Made by a program: the position numbers and the translations under genes. Of a DNA stretch of 64,000 nucleotides, positions 51,700 through 61,828 are shown in pieces. Each line of letters begins with the position of its first letter. Within the stretch, counting starts at the first letter, position 1. The DNA is taken from positions 1 through 64,000 of the forward strand of contig NZ_CWKH01000002.1 in the NCBI RefSeq assembly GCF_001245615.1, written 5' to 3'. This stretch comes from Mycolicibacterium neworleansense. Lineage in GTDB: Bacteria; Actinomycetota; Actinomycetes; Mycobacteriales; Mycobacteriaceae. Below the pieces are notes generated by a model, which saw nothing but the letters and a program-made list of their open reading frames with translations, ran no database searches and had not been told where the DNA came from.

Positions 51700-53028
51700 T
51701 CAGAAGAGTAGTTGGGCTATCGAATAGATGATCAGACCCGCCAGCGAACCCACCACGGTGCCGTTGATCCGGATGAACTGCAGGTCACGGCCCACATGAA
51801 GCTCAATCCGGCGGCTCGCCTCGTCGGCATCCCAACGTTCGATGGTCTCGGTGATGATTGCTGTGATCTCGGTCCCATACTCGGCAACCAGGTGTTTTGC
51901 GCCCCGGATGATCCAGTTGTCGACCTTGTCGCGTAGCTCGGCGTCGTCGCGCAACGACTCCCCGACCCGCATCACCGAGTCGGCGATCCGGGTCCGCAGC
52001 GCCGAGGACGGGTCGTCCACCGACTCCAGGATGATCCGCTTGGCCGCCGCCCACGCCGTCTCGGCCGCCCGGGCCACCTCGTCGCGGCCCATGATCTGTT
52101 CCTTGACGTTCTCCGCCCGCTGAATCGTCGCCTCGTCGTGCTGCAGATCGTCGGCGAACTCGAACAGGAACCGGGTGGCCGAACGCCGCAGCTCGTGGTC
52201 GGGATTGCGACGGACCTTGTCGGTGAAGTCCATCAGCTCCCGATGGATCCGGTCCCCGACCAGGTGGTCCACCCAGCGCGGCGACCAGGTCGGCGAATCC
52301 CGCTCGATGACGCGCTCGATGACCTCGCCGGAGTTCAGCGACCACTGGAACGCCCGGTCGCACAGCAACTGGATCAGCGCTTCCTGACGACCTTCCTGCA
52401 ACAGCGTCGACAGCACCCGGCCGATCGGCGGCCCCCACTTCGGTTCGGCGATCCGCTTGACGATCATCCGGTCCAGCACATGCTGGACATCCTCGTCGCG
52501 CAGCATCTCCACCCCGACGCGCAGCACGGTCGACGCCTCGGCGGCGACCCGCTCGGCATGCGGACGGTCGCACAGCCACTTCCCCAGCCGGCCCGCCACC
52601 TGGGCGTCACGCAACTTGGTCGCGATGACCTCGGGAGACATGAAGTTCTCCCGGACGAACGTGCCCAGACCCTCTCCGAGCTGGTCTTTCTTGCGTTTGA
52701 TGATCGCCGTGTGCGGGATGGGAATCCCCAGCGGGTGCTTGAACAGCGCCGTCACCGCAAACCAGTCGGCAAGCGCGCCGACCATGCCCGCCTCGGCCGC
52801 GGCCCGCACGTAACCGACCCACCCGGCCGCGCCCCGCGACTGCGCCCACGTGCACAACAGGAAGATCACCGTGGCGCCGACCAGGAAGCCCAGCGCGACA
52901 AGCTTCATCCTCCGCAAACCACGCAGACGCTCGGCGTCGGCGACGCTGTCCGCGCCGGCCAGCGTCTCGGCAAAACTCGGCCGCGGGGCCGCAGGCGCGC
53001 GGACTCCCTCGTCGGATCGATGTGCCAC
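51700..53028 (-). CDS. DUF445 membrane protein
   Basis: A 442-residue protein: a cytoplasmic leader, two early helices (LVALGFLVGATVIFLLCTWA near 43-62; VGALADWFAVTALFKHPLG near 82-100), a long helical soluble region, and a final C-terminal helix INGTVVGSLAGLIIYSIAQLLF. GMVGALADWFAVTALFKHPL is the strongest DUF445/YheB signature. Family function is unknown; membrane integrity has been suggested. It is divergent from the TetR gene, about 106 bases apart. Corresponds in position to Rv0473. Confidence 0.9.
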   Translation of the reverse strand: MAHRSDEGVRAPAAPRPSFAETLAGADSVADAERLRGLRRMKLVALGFLVGATVIFLLCTWAQSRGAAGWVGYVRAAAEAGMVGALADWFAVTALFKHPLGIPIPHTAIIKRKKDQLGEGLGTFVRENFMSPEVIATKLRDAQVAGRLGKWLCDRPHAERVAAEASTVLRVGVEMLRDEDVQHVLDRMIVKRIAEPKWGPPIGRVLSTLLQEGRQEALIQLLCDRAFQWSLNSGEVIERVIERDSPTWSPRWVDHLVGDRIHRELMDFTDKVRRNPDHELRRSATRFLFEFADDLQHDEATIQRAENVKEQIMGRDEVARAAETAWAAAKRIILESVDDPSSALRTRIADSVMRVGESLRDDAELRDKVDNWIIRGAKHLVAEYGTEITAIITETIERWDADEASRRIELHVGRDLQFIRINGTVVGSLAGLIIYSIAQLLF

Positions 53029-53134
53029 GTTTCCATCTTGCGCTATCAGCGCGACTGACGGTCTGACCCACAGACCGGTATCCGCAGATTCGCCGTACTA
53101 TCGAGTGGAACTAGGGAATGGGACTACTGCGACT

Positions 53135-53839
53135 GTGGCACAGCAGACTCCGCCGGTGGCGGTGAAGACCGATGGACGCAAGCGGCGCTGGCACCAGCAC
53201 AAGGTGGAGCGGCGCAATGAGCTGGTAGACGGCACCCTCGAAGCGATCCGGCGCCAGGGCAGCAACGTCAGCATGGACGAGATCGCCGCCGAGATCGGTG
53301 TGTCCAAGACCGTGCTGTACCGCTACTTCGTCGACAAGAACGACCTCACCACCGCGGTGATGATGCGCTTCGCCCAGACCACCCTGATCCCGAACATGGC
53401 TGCCGCCCTGTCGTCCAACCTCGACGGTTTCGCCCTCACCCGCGAGATCATCAAGGTGTACGTGGAAACCGTTGCGGCCGAACCGGAGATCTATCCGTTC
53501 GTGATGGCGAACAACTCGGCCAGCAAGAGCAAGGCCGTCGCCGATTCCGAGCAGATCATCGCCCGCATGCTGGCCGTCATGCTGCGTCGCCGGATGGCCC
53601 AGGTCGGGATGGACACCCGCGGCGCCGAGGCGTGGGCGTTCCACACCGTCGGCGGCGTGCAGCTGGCCACCCACTCCTGGATGTCCAATCCGCGGATGAC
53701 ACCCGACGAACTGATCGACTACCTGACCATGCTGTCCTGGAACGCACTCTGCGGCATCGTCGAAGTCGGCGGCTCGCTGGAAAAGTTCAACTCACTGCCG
53801 CACCCGTCACCGGTTTTGCCGCCACAACTGCTTGACTGA
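53135..53839 (+). CDS. TetR-family transcriptional regulator (Rv0472c-like)
   Basis: A 234-residue regulator with the HTH VSMDEIAAEIGVSKTVLYRY at about 45-64 and a C-terminal ligand domain. GTG 53135 gives MAQQTPPVAVKTDGRKRRWH; longer frames overlap the DUF445 promoter region. M. tuberculosis Rv0472c and its relatives have this conserved N-terminus, RKRRWHQHKVERRNELVDGT. It ends 4 bases before the ppk2 GTG start, so the two are probably an operon, and it may control the DUF445 gene too. Confidence 0.88.
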   Translation: MAQQTPPVAVKTDGRKRRWHQHKVERRNELVDGTLEAIRRQGSNVSMDEIAAEIGVSKTVLYRYFVDKNDLTTAVMMRFAQTTLIPNMAAALSSNLDGFALTREIIKVYVETVAAEPEIYPFVMANNSASKSKAVADSEQIIARMLAVMLRRRMAQVGMDTRGAEAWAFHTVGGVQLATHSWMSNPRMTPDELIDYLTMLSWNALCGIVEVGGSLEKFNSLPHPSPVLPPQLLD

Positions 53840-53843
53840 GCGG

Positions 53844-54710
53844 GTGAGCGACAGAGATCTGCCTGCCCTGTGGACCCACGAACCCCATGAGCATCTGGAA
53901 TTCCGCCCCGGCGACGAAGTCGCGCGAATCGACACCGACAGCACGCCGGGATTCCGCGGGAACAAGAGCGATGCACCCACCCTGCAGACCGAACGGAATC
54001 TCCGGCTTGCCTCACTGCAGGAGATGCTCTACGCCCGCTGCAAGAGTGGTGACGACAACCGGTCGGTGCTGCTGATCCTGCAGGGCATGGACACCGCAGG
54101 CAAGGGCGGGATCGTCAAACATGTTGTGGGGGCCGCGAACCCGCAGGGTGTCCGCTACACCAGCTTCGGCAAGCCCACCGAGGAGGAGCGGGCCCACCAC
54201 TACCTGTGGCGGATCCGCAACGCCCTCCCGCCGGCCGGGCACATCGGCGTGTTCGACCGCTCGCACTACGAGGACGTGCTGATCGTGCGCGTGCACAACC
54301 TGGTGCCGCCGGACGTCTGGGGTGCGCGCTACGACGAGATCAACGCGTTCGAACGCGAATTGGTCGATGCCGGCACCACGCTGGTGAAGGTCGCCATGTT
54401 CGTCTCGCTGGCCGAGCAGAAGGCACGGCTGGCCGAGCGGCTGGAGCGCCCTGACAAGTACTGGAAGTACAACCCGGCCGACATCGACGAACGGCTGCTG
54501 TGGCCGAAATACGAAGAGGCCTATCAGGCCATGCTGGAGAAGACGTCCACCGATTACGCACCGTGGCACATCGTGCCGTGCGACAAGAAGTGGTACAGCC
54601 GGCTGGCCATCACCGAACTGCTCATCGAGGCTCTCAAAGGCCTCAACATGTCCTGGCCGCCGCCGGACTTCGACGTGGAGGCGGAGAAGAAGCGGCTGGC
54701 CAACGCCTAG
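53844..54710 (+). CDS. ppk2: Polyphosphate kinase 2 family protein
   Basis: A 288-residue PPK2 class I-like kinase that transfers phosphate between polyphosphate and nucleotides. The P-loop is [20 protein letters not shown] (Walker A at 81-89), Walker B is [20 protein letters not shown], and the lid-type stretch [20 protein letters not shown] follows. GTG 53844 is 4 bases after the TetR stop; an in-frame TTG at 53832, overlapping that stop, is an alternative. It is convergent with lysA, 9 bases away. With ppx1 the window encodes enzymes for both use and breakdown of polyphosphate. Confidence 0.9.
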   Translation: MSDRDLPALWTHEPHEHLEFRPGDEVARIDTDSTPGFRGNKSDAPTLQTERNLRLASLQEMLYARCKSGDDNRSVLLILQGMDTAGKGGIVKHVVGAANPQGVRYTSFGKPTEEERAHHYLWRIRNALPPAGHIGVFDRSHYEDVLIVRVHNLVPPDVWGARYDEINAFERELVDAGTTLVKVAMFVSLAEQKARLAERLERPDKYWKYNPADIDERLLWPKYEEAYQAMLEKTSTDYAPWHIVPCDKKWYSRLAITELLIEALKGLNMSWPPPDFDVEAEKKRLANA

Positions 54711-54719
54711 GTTCCGGGC

Positions 54720-56306
54720 TCAGCTCGCGAGGGCCTTCCTGGCGGACGCCTTCCTTGCAGACGTCTTTTTGGCAGGCGCCTTCTTGGCCGGTGCCTTGCT
54801 CGCGACGGCTTTCTTCTTGGCGGGCGCCTTTCTCGCGGCGGCTTTCTTCGCCGTGGCTCTGCTGGCGGGTGCCTTTTTCGCCGGAACCTTCTTGGCGGGT
54901 GCCTTTTTCGCCGGAGCCTTCTTGGCCGGAGCTTTCTTGGCGGCGGCCTTCGCCGGAGCTTTCTTGGCCGGCTTGGCCGGACGCGCGGCGGACAGCTCCG
55001 CCAGGCGGCTCTCGAGTATCGAGACGTACCGTCCCAGGCTTGCGACGTAGTCGATCAATGACTTGTCCCCCAGCTGGATCCAGCCGTTCCCGAGGGGCCC
55101 GCGCAGTTGCTCCCAGATCTCTTCGAGCAGTTCGCGGTCGGTGCGGGTGTTGGTCGGCTTGGGCAGGTGCGGCACCGGGGCCGGCGTAACCGCAACCGGT
55201 GTCGGTTCGCTGAACTCACCGCGCATCGCCTTGGCGACCTCGCCACGGAACCAGTCCATGCTGAGATTGCCCGGGTCCCATTTCCCCTGCGCGGACCCGG
55301 CCCACTCCTTGTGACCGATGTTGCGCTCGGCCCCGTATCCGAGCCGTGTGGTGAGCGCAGCGGCCACATCGCGCATCGAGATGATCTGCGCATCCGGCCA
55401 CCGCTCGTCGGCGCGATAGCTGCCGTCGGGGTTGATTGTCGGCCAGGCGCATTCGACCCCGATGAGCCGGTTGTTCGCCGCATTGGCAGGCAGGCCGAAG
55501 CCGCTACCCCGTCCAGAATGGTTGCAGACACCGACCGCGACGATGGTGACCGTCCCGTCAGGGGCGATGTGCAAATTGGCCAGCGGGCCCTGCAGATCGG
55601 GGCGGCCGGCTCGAATGCTCTCCGCCCTTTCCCGGCTGTTGCCCGTGTGGTGCCACATCACTCCCCAGATGTCGCCGAAATCCCCGACGCCCGAGTTCTC
55701 CCACCCCGCAAGGGTCTTCAACTTGTCTCCGAGAACGGGACGCAGCACCTCCTCCAGCCAGACCGGATCGCCGGCCCATCCGGCCTGTTGCTGCGCCGGC
55801 ACCTGAACTTGGCCGTTCAGGGCACGGGCCAGCACCTCATGTGCCTCGTCCCATTTCTCCCGGTACCGGTCAGGGAAGGCGCTGCCCTGCACAAGTTGGG
55901 CGAACACACCGGCCGAGTGTGCGTCGCGCGCGTTGACGTAATCATCGGACAACCGGTCCAGGAACATGTCTGCGGCGGCATCCAGCGTCATCCGCTGGCT
56001 GGCGGTGCCCCACCATGCCTCACCATTCGGCCCTGGTTGTTGCTGGAAGTAGCCGGACGAGCGGTTGTCGTCTGAGGTGGAATCGTGCGGGAAGCCTTCT
56101 GTATCAGGATCGTTCGTGGGGTTCGACGGGCACCACCACTGCCGGTTCCCGTTCCCGTCAGACGAGCCCACCTCGGTGGAGATGGTCATCAATGCGATGA
56201 TCGTCGCGGTTTCGGTCAGTCCGCGACGACGCGACACGGCGTGCACCTCCCGCGCAATCTGCTCGCGGGTCCTCAGCGGGGCGGGTTTGAAGGATGTGAA
56301 ACTCAT
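54720..56306 (-). CDS. lysA: Phage-type endolysin LysA with a Lys/Ala/Pro tail
   Basis: A 528-residue peptidoglycan hydrolase like mycobacteriophage LysA. Residues 1-165 are lytic-transglycosylase-like (STEVGS with candidate E45; GYFQQQPG at 85-92). Residues about 205-350 are a zinc amidase (Amidase_2/PGRP): WHHTGN (H219/H220), NHSGRGSG and [16 protein letters not shown] (H332, D344). Residues 370-440 are a helical linker, and 441-528 are [16 protein letters not shown] repeats like those of HbhA and HupB, where phage LysA normally ends in a wall-binding domain. No signal peptide or holin is seen. ATG 56306 has GAGG 9 bases upstream. lysB is 29 bases before it. Confidence 0.88.
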   Translation of the reverse strand: MSFTSFKPAPLRTREQIAREVHAVSRRRGLTETATIIALMTISTEVGSSDGNGNRQWWCPSNPTNDPDTEGFPHDSTSDDNRSSGYFQQQPGPNGEAWWGTASQRMTLDAAADMFLDRLSDDYVNARDAHSAGVFAQLVQGSAFPDRYREKWDEAHEVLARALNGQVQVPAQQQAGWAGDPVWLEEVLRPVLGDKLKTLAGWENSGVGDFGDIWGVMWHHTGNSRERAESIRAGRPDLQGPLANLHIAPDGTVTIVAVGVCNHSGRGSGFGLPANAANNRLIGVECAWPTINPDGSYRADERWPDAQIISMRDVAAALTTRLGYGAERNIGHKEWAGSAQGKWDPGNLSMDWFRGEVAKAMRGEFSEPTPVAVTPAPVPHLPKPTNTRTDRELLEEIWEQLRGPLGNGWIQLGDKSLIDYVASLGRYVSILESRLAELSAARPAKPAKKAPAKAAAKKAPAKKAPAKKAPAKKVPAKKAPASRATAKKAAARKAPAKKKAVASKAPAKKAPAKKTSARKASARKALAS

Positions 56307-56335
56307 TGGTGTTACCTCGAATTCGATGTGGATGG

Positions 56336-57520
56336 TTACATGCGTACCGACGTGCGATCGGCCCAGTCGCGCACGTGGTCGATGCCGAGTTGAAGGTAAG
56401 TGCGTCCGGGCAACACGTCGACGAATTCATAGGTGATGTGTGGCCTGGTCGGCGGCTGGGCGGCGAAGAACGTCAGGGCCAGGCGCGCGGCATGCACCGC
56501 GGCCGCGGTCTCGGAGCCGAATTGAGCCGGGACCACTCCCGGCAGCAGCGAGGAGACGAGCCCCGCCCAGACACCGTTGAGTATCCCGAGCGGATTGGGC
56601 GGCAAGTCCACACCCGCCTCGTCCAGAATCTTGATCAGATGCGGAATGACCTTCTGCATCATGCCGATCGGATCGCTGACCGTGGTATCCATGACGATGT
56701 TCTGACCTTGCCGGCAGACGTCACCGACGTCGCCCAACGGCACGTTGGCGTAGAAGTCGTCCGGTTGCACCAGCTCGCACCAATCCCAGGTACATGCCTC
56801 GCGGGGCAGATGGAAATTGCTGATGCCCTCCCCGTCCGGAACGGGGCCGAGGAAGAACGTATGCCCAAACGCCCGTGAGGGATTCGCGATCATCATGCCG
56901 CAGACATAGTTGTCGGCGAATTTCTCCAGGCGTCCTCCCGGCAGCAGCTCGGCGCGCACCTTGCTCGCGCCGATCGCGCCCTGCGAATACCCGAGCAGGC
57001 AGAAAGACCGCTTCGGATGCTGCTCGATCCAGTCGATGGCCAGCTCCACCGCGATATCGACCGAGTCGTTACCGCTCGGTGCGTTCGGGTTGTTCTCGGC
57101 GCCGACGGGAATGCCGCCCATCGAACCCGGATACAGGATCGGGATCTCTTCGAGGCCGGCAGCCTGCGCGACCCGGGACGTGTAGTCCATGCCGACGATG
57201 CCGCCCGTGCCACGGAACGTGAGCCCCGCGTGACGAGGAGGCGGAGGCGGAGGCCAGGCACCAAGGCGCACACGGGTTTTGAAATCGGCGATGCCATTTT
57301 CGGGCAGACCGACACGTCGTTGAAACTCGGTGACCGCATCGGCGGTGACCTGATCGTAGACGTCGCCCTCGGTGACGCCCATGGCGCGGGCCCAGTTGAA
57401 CTTGGCCACCAGTTTGTCGCGGATCAATGCGATATCGGGTCCGCTCATCGGCGGATCTGTCAGTTCGAAACCTCGCCACGTCATCAGCGGAGACCTTCCA
57501 CGGAAACCAATGCCGATCAC
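56336..57520 (-). CDS. lysB: Phage-type LysB mycolylarabinogalactan esterase
   Basis: A 394-residue cutinase-like esterase. The N-terminal part (about 25-90) is a peptidoglycan-binding-type helix bundle (VTADAVTEFQRRVGLPENGI). The hydrolase has the nucleophile elbow LLGYSQGAIG (S179), likely Asp in VMDTTVSDPIG and His in RPHITYEFVDV. LysB enzymes release mycolic acids from arabinogalactan so that phage can break the outer layer. Start may be GTG 57520 or ATG 57484; the latter follows GGAAGG. No signal peptide. It lies upstream of lysA in the same direction; no phage structural gene is nearby. Confidence 0.88.
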   Translation of the reverse strand: MIGIGFRGRSPLMTWRGFELTDPPMSGPDIALIRDKLVAKFNWARAMGVTEGDVYDQVTADAVTEFQRRVGLPENGIADFKTRVRLGAWPPPPPPRHAGLTFRGTGGIVGMDYTSRVAQAAGLEEIPILYPGSMGGIPVGAENNPNAPSGNDSVDIAVELAIDWIEQHPKRSFCLLGYSQGAIGASKVRAELLPGGRLEKFADNYVCGMMIANPSRAFGHTFFLGPVPDGEGISNFHLPREACTWDWCELVQPDDFYANVPLGDVGDVCRQGQNIVMDTTVSDPIGMMQKVIPHLIKILDEAGVDLPPNPLGILNGVWAGLVSSLLPGVVPAQFGSETAAAVHAARLALTFFAAQPPTRPHITYEFVDVLPGRTYLQLGIDHVRDWADRTSVRM

Positions 57521-57614
57521 TTGCGCCTGCCCCCTGCGGGTGCGGCAATCCGATACTCGCAGTCAGCTCACCCAGGAGCGCGAGTAGTGAGGTACTCGAA
57601 TTTCGGTCGGCGGA

Positions 57615-58112
57615 TCAGTCCGGAGGCGGCGGGTCGAGCATCTCGACCTTGTTGCCGTTCCAGTGATAGCGCACGGTCGTCACGATGCCGTCGGCGCAGG
57701 CGTTGCAGCTCTGACCCGAACGGTAATTCAGCACGACGGTGTCATCGGTCGAGGCGTTCGCGTCCAGCGACGTGAACCCGTATGCCTTCCAGGTTCCGGT
57801 TCCGAGGAACGTCCCACGGTGAAACATCAGCGCCTGGACCGGTGAACTGCCCGTCCCGCCTTCGATGCCGACCAGGATGGTGGACAGGTTGGCACAGGGG
57901 TTGTAATTGCTCTCCAGCGGCGCGCCCGCCCAGCGGCGGCCGGTGACCCGGTCGACGGGCATCCGTGCCAGGGCCGACCACAAAGCGCTCATCTCATCCG
58001 GACCGCACACCGCCCGCGCCGGCGTCGTGCGCGCGGACAACCCCATGAGGCCCGTGACCATGACGACAATCGCTACGACGCTCACGATCGCCCGACGAGG
58101 TGCGATGCTCAC
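57615..58112 (-). CDS. LppP/LprE-family secreted protein
   Basis: A 165-residue exported protein: signal helix IVSVVAIVVMVTGLMGLSAR and a TTPARA cleavage site near residue 34, with no lipobox Cys at the cut. Four or more Cys follow (C36, YNPCANLS near 73, SCNACAD near 135). NYNPCANLSTILV and MFHRGTFLGTGTWKAYGF are LppP/LprE-domain features; homologues are widespread in mycobacteria. It is 94 bases upstream of lysB and 125 bases after the cyclopropane synthase gene, all minus strand, so it could be co-transcribed with lysB-lysA. Role unknown. Confidence 0.78.
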   Translation of the reverse strand: MSIAPRRAIVSVVAIVVMVTGLMGLSARTTPARAVCGPDEMSALWSALARMPVDRVTGRRWAGAPLESNYNPCANLSTILVGIEGGTGSSPVQALMFHRGTFLGTGTWKAYGFTSLDANASTDDTVVLNYRSGQSCNACADGIVTTVRYHWNGNKVEMLDPPPPD

Positions 58113-58159
58113 GGCGGCCCTCCCGCCTCAGTCAGTCAAGCCGAGTCCGTCCAGACTAA

Positions 58160-58197
58160 AACAGCAGCTGAGCCGGCGGGCCGACTCAGCTGCTGTT
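58160..58197 (-). terminator. Terminator after the cyclopropane synthase gene
   Basis: A 13-bp perfect stem, AACAGCAGCTGAG (58160-58172) and CTCAGCTGCTGTT (58185-58197), with a 12-base GC-rich loop; on the minus strand it is followed by TTTAG. It lies 40 bases beyond the cyclopropane synthase stop and isolates that gene from the LppP/LprE-lysB-lysA group. Confidence 0.75.
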
Positions 58198-58237
58198 CTA
58201 CGTGCTCAGCTCGATGGGACGGAGCCCATCGGCAGGA

Positions 58238-59191
<954 letters not shown>

Positions 59192-59265
59192 CTATAGAGC
59201 GAGCCAGCAGGCCCTACTGTGGGTAGACTAGCTAAGCCTCGGCCATAGTGCCAGCGCGGGTCGGT

Positions 59266-60126
59266 TCAGTACTTGTAGAACCCCTGGCCTGATTTTTTGC
59301 CCAGTTGCCCCGCCTCCACCATCCGCAACAAGAGCGGCGGCGCGGCGTACAAAGGCTCTTTGAACTCGTCAAACATCTTGTCGGCAATCAGCTTCAGGGT
59401 GTCCAGACCGACCAGGTCGGACAGGCGCAGCGGGCCCATCGGGTGGGACAACCCCGCCACTACTGCCTTGTCGACATCGTCAATTGTGGCAAAGCCACCT
59501 TCGACCATTCGGATGGCCGCGAGGAGGTACGGAACCAGCAACGCGTTGACCACGAAACCGGACCGGTCAGAACAACGGACAACCTGTTTTCCGAGAACCG
59601 TGCCGGCGAATTCCTCGACGCGCGCGGCGGCGCCGTCGGAGGTCACCAGAGTGCTGACCAATTCGACCAACGGCAACACCGGAACCGGGTTGAAGAAGTG
59701 CAGGCCGAGCACCCTGGCAGGATTCTGGGTAGCTGCTGCGAGTTTCATGATCGGAATGCTGGAGGTGTTGGAGGCCAGCACCGCGTCGGGATCGGTGACC
59801 ACGCGGTCCAGGTCGGCGAAGATCTTCGCCTTGACGTTCTCGTCCTCGATCACGGCCTCGATGACCAGCTGCCGGTCGGCCAGATCGTCGATCGTGGTGG
59901 TGAACGTGAGCTTGCCCAGCGCGGCATCCTTCTCCCGCTCGGTGACCTTGCCCGCGCTGACCGCGCGCTCGAGCGACTTGGTGATGCGGTTGCGCCCCGC
60001 GGTGACCAGTGCGTCGGTGGTCTCGAACACCAGCACGTCGACGCCGGCACGGGCGGACACCTCGGCGATACCCGCGCCCATCTGGCCGGCACCGATCACG
60101 CCTACTCGTTCAATTTGATTGCTCAC
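59266..60126 (-). CDS. fadB2: 3-hydroxybutyryl-CoA dehydrogenase
   Basis: A 286-residue NAD(H) enzyme. The Rossmann loop is VGVIGAGQMGAGIAEVSARA (8-27), and the HCDH signature is VNALLVPYLLAAIRMVEGGF with the catalytic His in HFFNPVPVLPLVELV (near 143) and Glu in that stretch. It oxidises or reduces 3-hydroxyacyl-CoA in beta-oxidation or butyrate metabolism. Gene order aceA-fadB2 is conserved with Rv0467-Rv0468. The 160-base gap to aceA holds a hairpin and a tandem repeat. Confidence 0.94.
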   Translation of the reverse strand: MSNQIERVGVIGAGQMGAGIAEVSARAGVDVLVFETTDALVTAGRNRITKSLERAVSAGKVTEREKDAALGKLTFTTTIDDLADRQLVIEAVIEDENVKAKIFADLDRVVTDPDAVLASNTSSIPIMKLAAATQNPARVLGLHFFNPVPVLPLVELVSTLVTSDGAAARVEEFAGTVLGKQVVRCSDRSGFVVNALLVPYLLAAIRMVEGGFATIDDVDKAVVAGLSHPMGPLRLSDLVGLDTLKLIADKMFDEFKEPLYAAPPLLLRMVEAGQLGKKSGQGFYKY

Positions 60127-60160
60127 TACTTCACTTTCGTCTCAAGATCTGGACATGCGA

Positions 60161-60193
60161 CAGGCCCCGCCCAAGAATTCTGAGCGGGGCCTG
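60161..60193 (-). terminator. GC-rich hairpin between aceA and fadB2
   Basis: A 10-bp perfect stem CAGGCCCCGC (60161-60170) / GCGGGGCCTG (60184-60193), loop of 13 bases. No T-run follows on the minus strand, so it may be a weak terminator for aceA or a leader structure of fadB2. Confidence 0.5.
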
Positions 60194-60216
60194 CGCTGTC
60201 AACCTTTGGCAGGTCT

Positions 60217-60293
60217 AGTGGCTCCGGCTATTCGGTTCCACTTCGCATGCTCAGTGGCTCCGGCTATTCGGTTCCACTTCGCATGCTCAGTGG
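60217..60293 (-). repeat. 36-bp tandem repeat at the 3' end of aceA
   Basis: Two identical 36-base units (60217-60252 and 60253-60288) and five more bases of a third. The last codon and stop of aceA (60287-60289) lie at the end of the second unit. On the minus strand each unit contains GCATGCGAAGTGGAACCGAA, and the gene's own GTTCCAC pairs with the unit's GTGGAAC (60271-60277 with 60290-60296) to form a hairpin enclosing the stop. Confidence 0.85.
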
Positions 60294-61573
60294 AACTGAC
60301 CCTCTTCGGTGGAACCGGCCAGCGCGGTGGTCGAGCTGTTCGGGTCGACCGTGGTGGCGATCCGGTCGAAGTAGCCGGCGCCGACCTCACGCTGGTGCTT
60401 GGTGGCGGTGTAACCGCGCTCTTCGGCGGCGAACTCGCGCTCCTGAAGCTCGACGTAAGCCTTCATCTGCTCGCGGGCGTAGCCGTAGGCCAGGTCGAAC
60501 ATCGAGTAGTTGAGGGCGTGGAAGCCCGCCAGGGTGATGAACTGGAACTTGAAGCCCATCGCGCCCAGCTCGCGCTGGAACTTGGCGATGGTGTCGTCGT
60601 CCAGGTGCTGCTTCCAGTTGAAGGACGGCGAGCAGTTGTAGGCCAGCATCTGGTCCGGGAACTCGGCCTTGACACCCTCGGCGAACTTCTTGGCCAGCTC
60701 CAGGTCCGGGGTGCCGGTCTCCATCCAGATCAGGTCGGAGTAGGGCGCGTAGGCCTTGGCGCGGGCGATGCAGGGCTCGAGGCCGTTCTTGATCCGGTAG
60801 AAGCCCTCGGCGGTGCGCTCACCGGTGATGAACGGACGGTCACGCTCGTCGACATCGGAGGTGATCAGGGTGGCGGCCTCGGCGTCGGTGCGGGCGATGA
60901 CGACGGTAGGAACGTCAGCCACGTCGGCAGCCAGGCGGGCCGAGGTCAGGGTGCGGATGTGCTGCTGGGTCGGGATCAGCACCTTGCCACCGAGGTGGCC
61001 GCACTTCTTCTCCGAGGCGAGCTGGTCTTCCCAGTGAGAACCGGCGACACCGGCGGCGATCATGGCCTTCTGCAGCTCGTAGACGTTGAGCGCACCACCG
61101 AAGCCGGCCTCACCGTCGGCGACGATCGGGGCGAGCCAGTTCTCGACCGAGGTGTCGCCCTCGACCTTGGCGATCTCGTCGGCGCGCAGCAGCGCGTTGT
61201 TGATGCGGCGGACCACCTGCGGCACCGAGTTGGCCGGGTAGAGGCTCTGGTCGGGGTAGGTGTGGCCGGACAGGTTGGCGTCACCGGCGACCTGCCAACC
61301 CGACAGGTAGATGGCCTTCAGGCCGGCGCGGACCTGCTGGACGGCCATGTTGCCGGTCAGCGCGCCCAGCGCGTTGACGAAGTCCATGTCGTGCAGCTGC
61401 TCCCACAGCACCTCGGCACCGCGGCGGGCCAGGGTGGCCTCTTCGACGACGGAACCCTGCAGGGCAACCACGTCGGCCGGGGTGTAGGTACGGGTGATGC
61501 CCTTCCAGCGGGGGTTGTGATCCCAGTCGTGCTGGATCTGCTCCGGTGACTTGGGGGTGCCCACGGTCGACAT
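60287..61573 (-). CDS. aceA: Isocitrate lyase
   Basis: A 428-residue glyoxylate-cycle enzyme that cleaves isocitrate to succinate and glyoxylate; also active as methylisocitrate lyase in mycobacteria. Catalytic signature KKCGHLGGK has Cys191, matching the M. tuberculosis Icl1 residue. [19 protein letters not shown] and [20 protein letters not shown] are also typical. ATG 61573 ([12 protein letters not shown]) is preferred over the ORF extension to 61600. Candidate RamB sites lie upstream (61693-61740). Orthologue of Rv0467. Confidence 0.97.
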   Translation of the reverse strand: MSTVGTPKSPEQIQHDWDHNPRWKGITRTYTPADVVALQGSVVEEATLARRGAEVLWEQLHDMDFVNALGALTGNMAVQQVRAGLKAIYLSGWQVAGDANLSGHTYPDQSLYPANSVPQVVRRINNALLRADEIAKVEGDTSVENWLAPIVADGEAGFGGALNVYELQKAMIAAGVAGSHWEDQLASEKKCGHLGGKVLIPTQQHIRTLTSARLAADVADVPTVVIARTDAEAATLITSDVDERDRPFITGERTAEGFYRIKNGLEPCIARAKAYAPYSDLIWMETGTPDLELAKKFAEGVKAEFPDQMLAYNCSPSFNWKQHLDDDTIAKFQRELGAMGFKFQFITLAGFHALNYSMFDLAYGYAREQMKAYVELQEREFAAEERGYTATKHQREVGAGYFDRIATTVDPNSSTTALAGSTEEGQFH

Positions 61574-61692
61574 AGGACTGCTCCTTCGGTTTTGGTTCAA
61601 CCGCCGCGGATAGTTGCTAACGCCGCAGCAGCTTCACTGGTGTGCTAATCCGAAGATGGCACAACCTATATCCGCAGGTCCACCCGTTTCAG

Positions 61693-61740
61693 TTGCCAAG
61701 TTTCGCCAAAGCGCTTAGTTAACTTGCAAAGGTTGCGAAG
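61693..61740 (-). promoter_or_regulatory. Candidate RamB-binding sites upstream of aceA
   Basis: Two related AT-rich boxes on the plus strand: TTGCCAAGTTTCGCCAAAG (61693-61711) and CTTGCAAAGGTTGCGAAG (61723-61740). RamB in corynebacteria and mycobacteria binds TTTGCAAA-type boxes upstream of aceA. A similar box precedes ramB itself (62726-62748). Function by analogy only. Confidence 0.45.
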
Positions 61741-61828
61741 AAATATGATGGCTGTACCGGTTCAGAAGCTACCGGCGAGTAGCCCAAAGGTGCAGGTCAG
61801 TACGCTCGTACTGTTAAACCGGGAGGGG

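Noticed and set aside
54720..58112. Complete prophage or tailocin around lysB-lysA
   Set aside because: No integrase, structural, holin or regulatory phage genes, and core mycobacterial genes flank both sides closely.
60119..61549. 476-residue open frame antisense to aceA
   Set aside because: Mirror frame of isocitrate lyase; Gly/Val/Leu-rich without motif.
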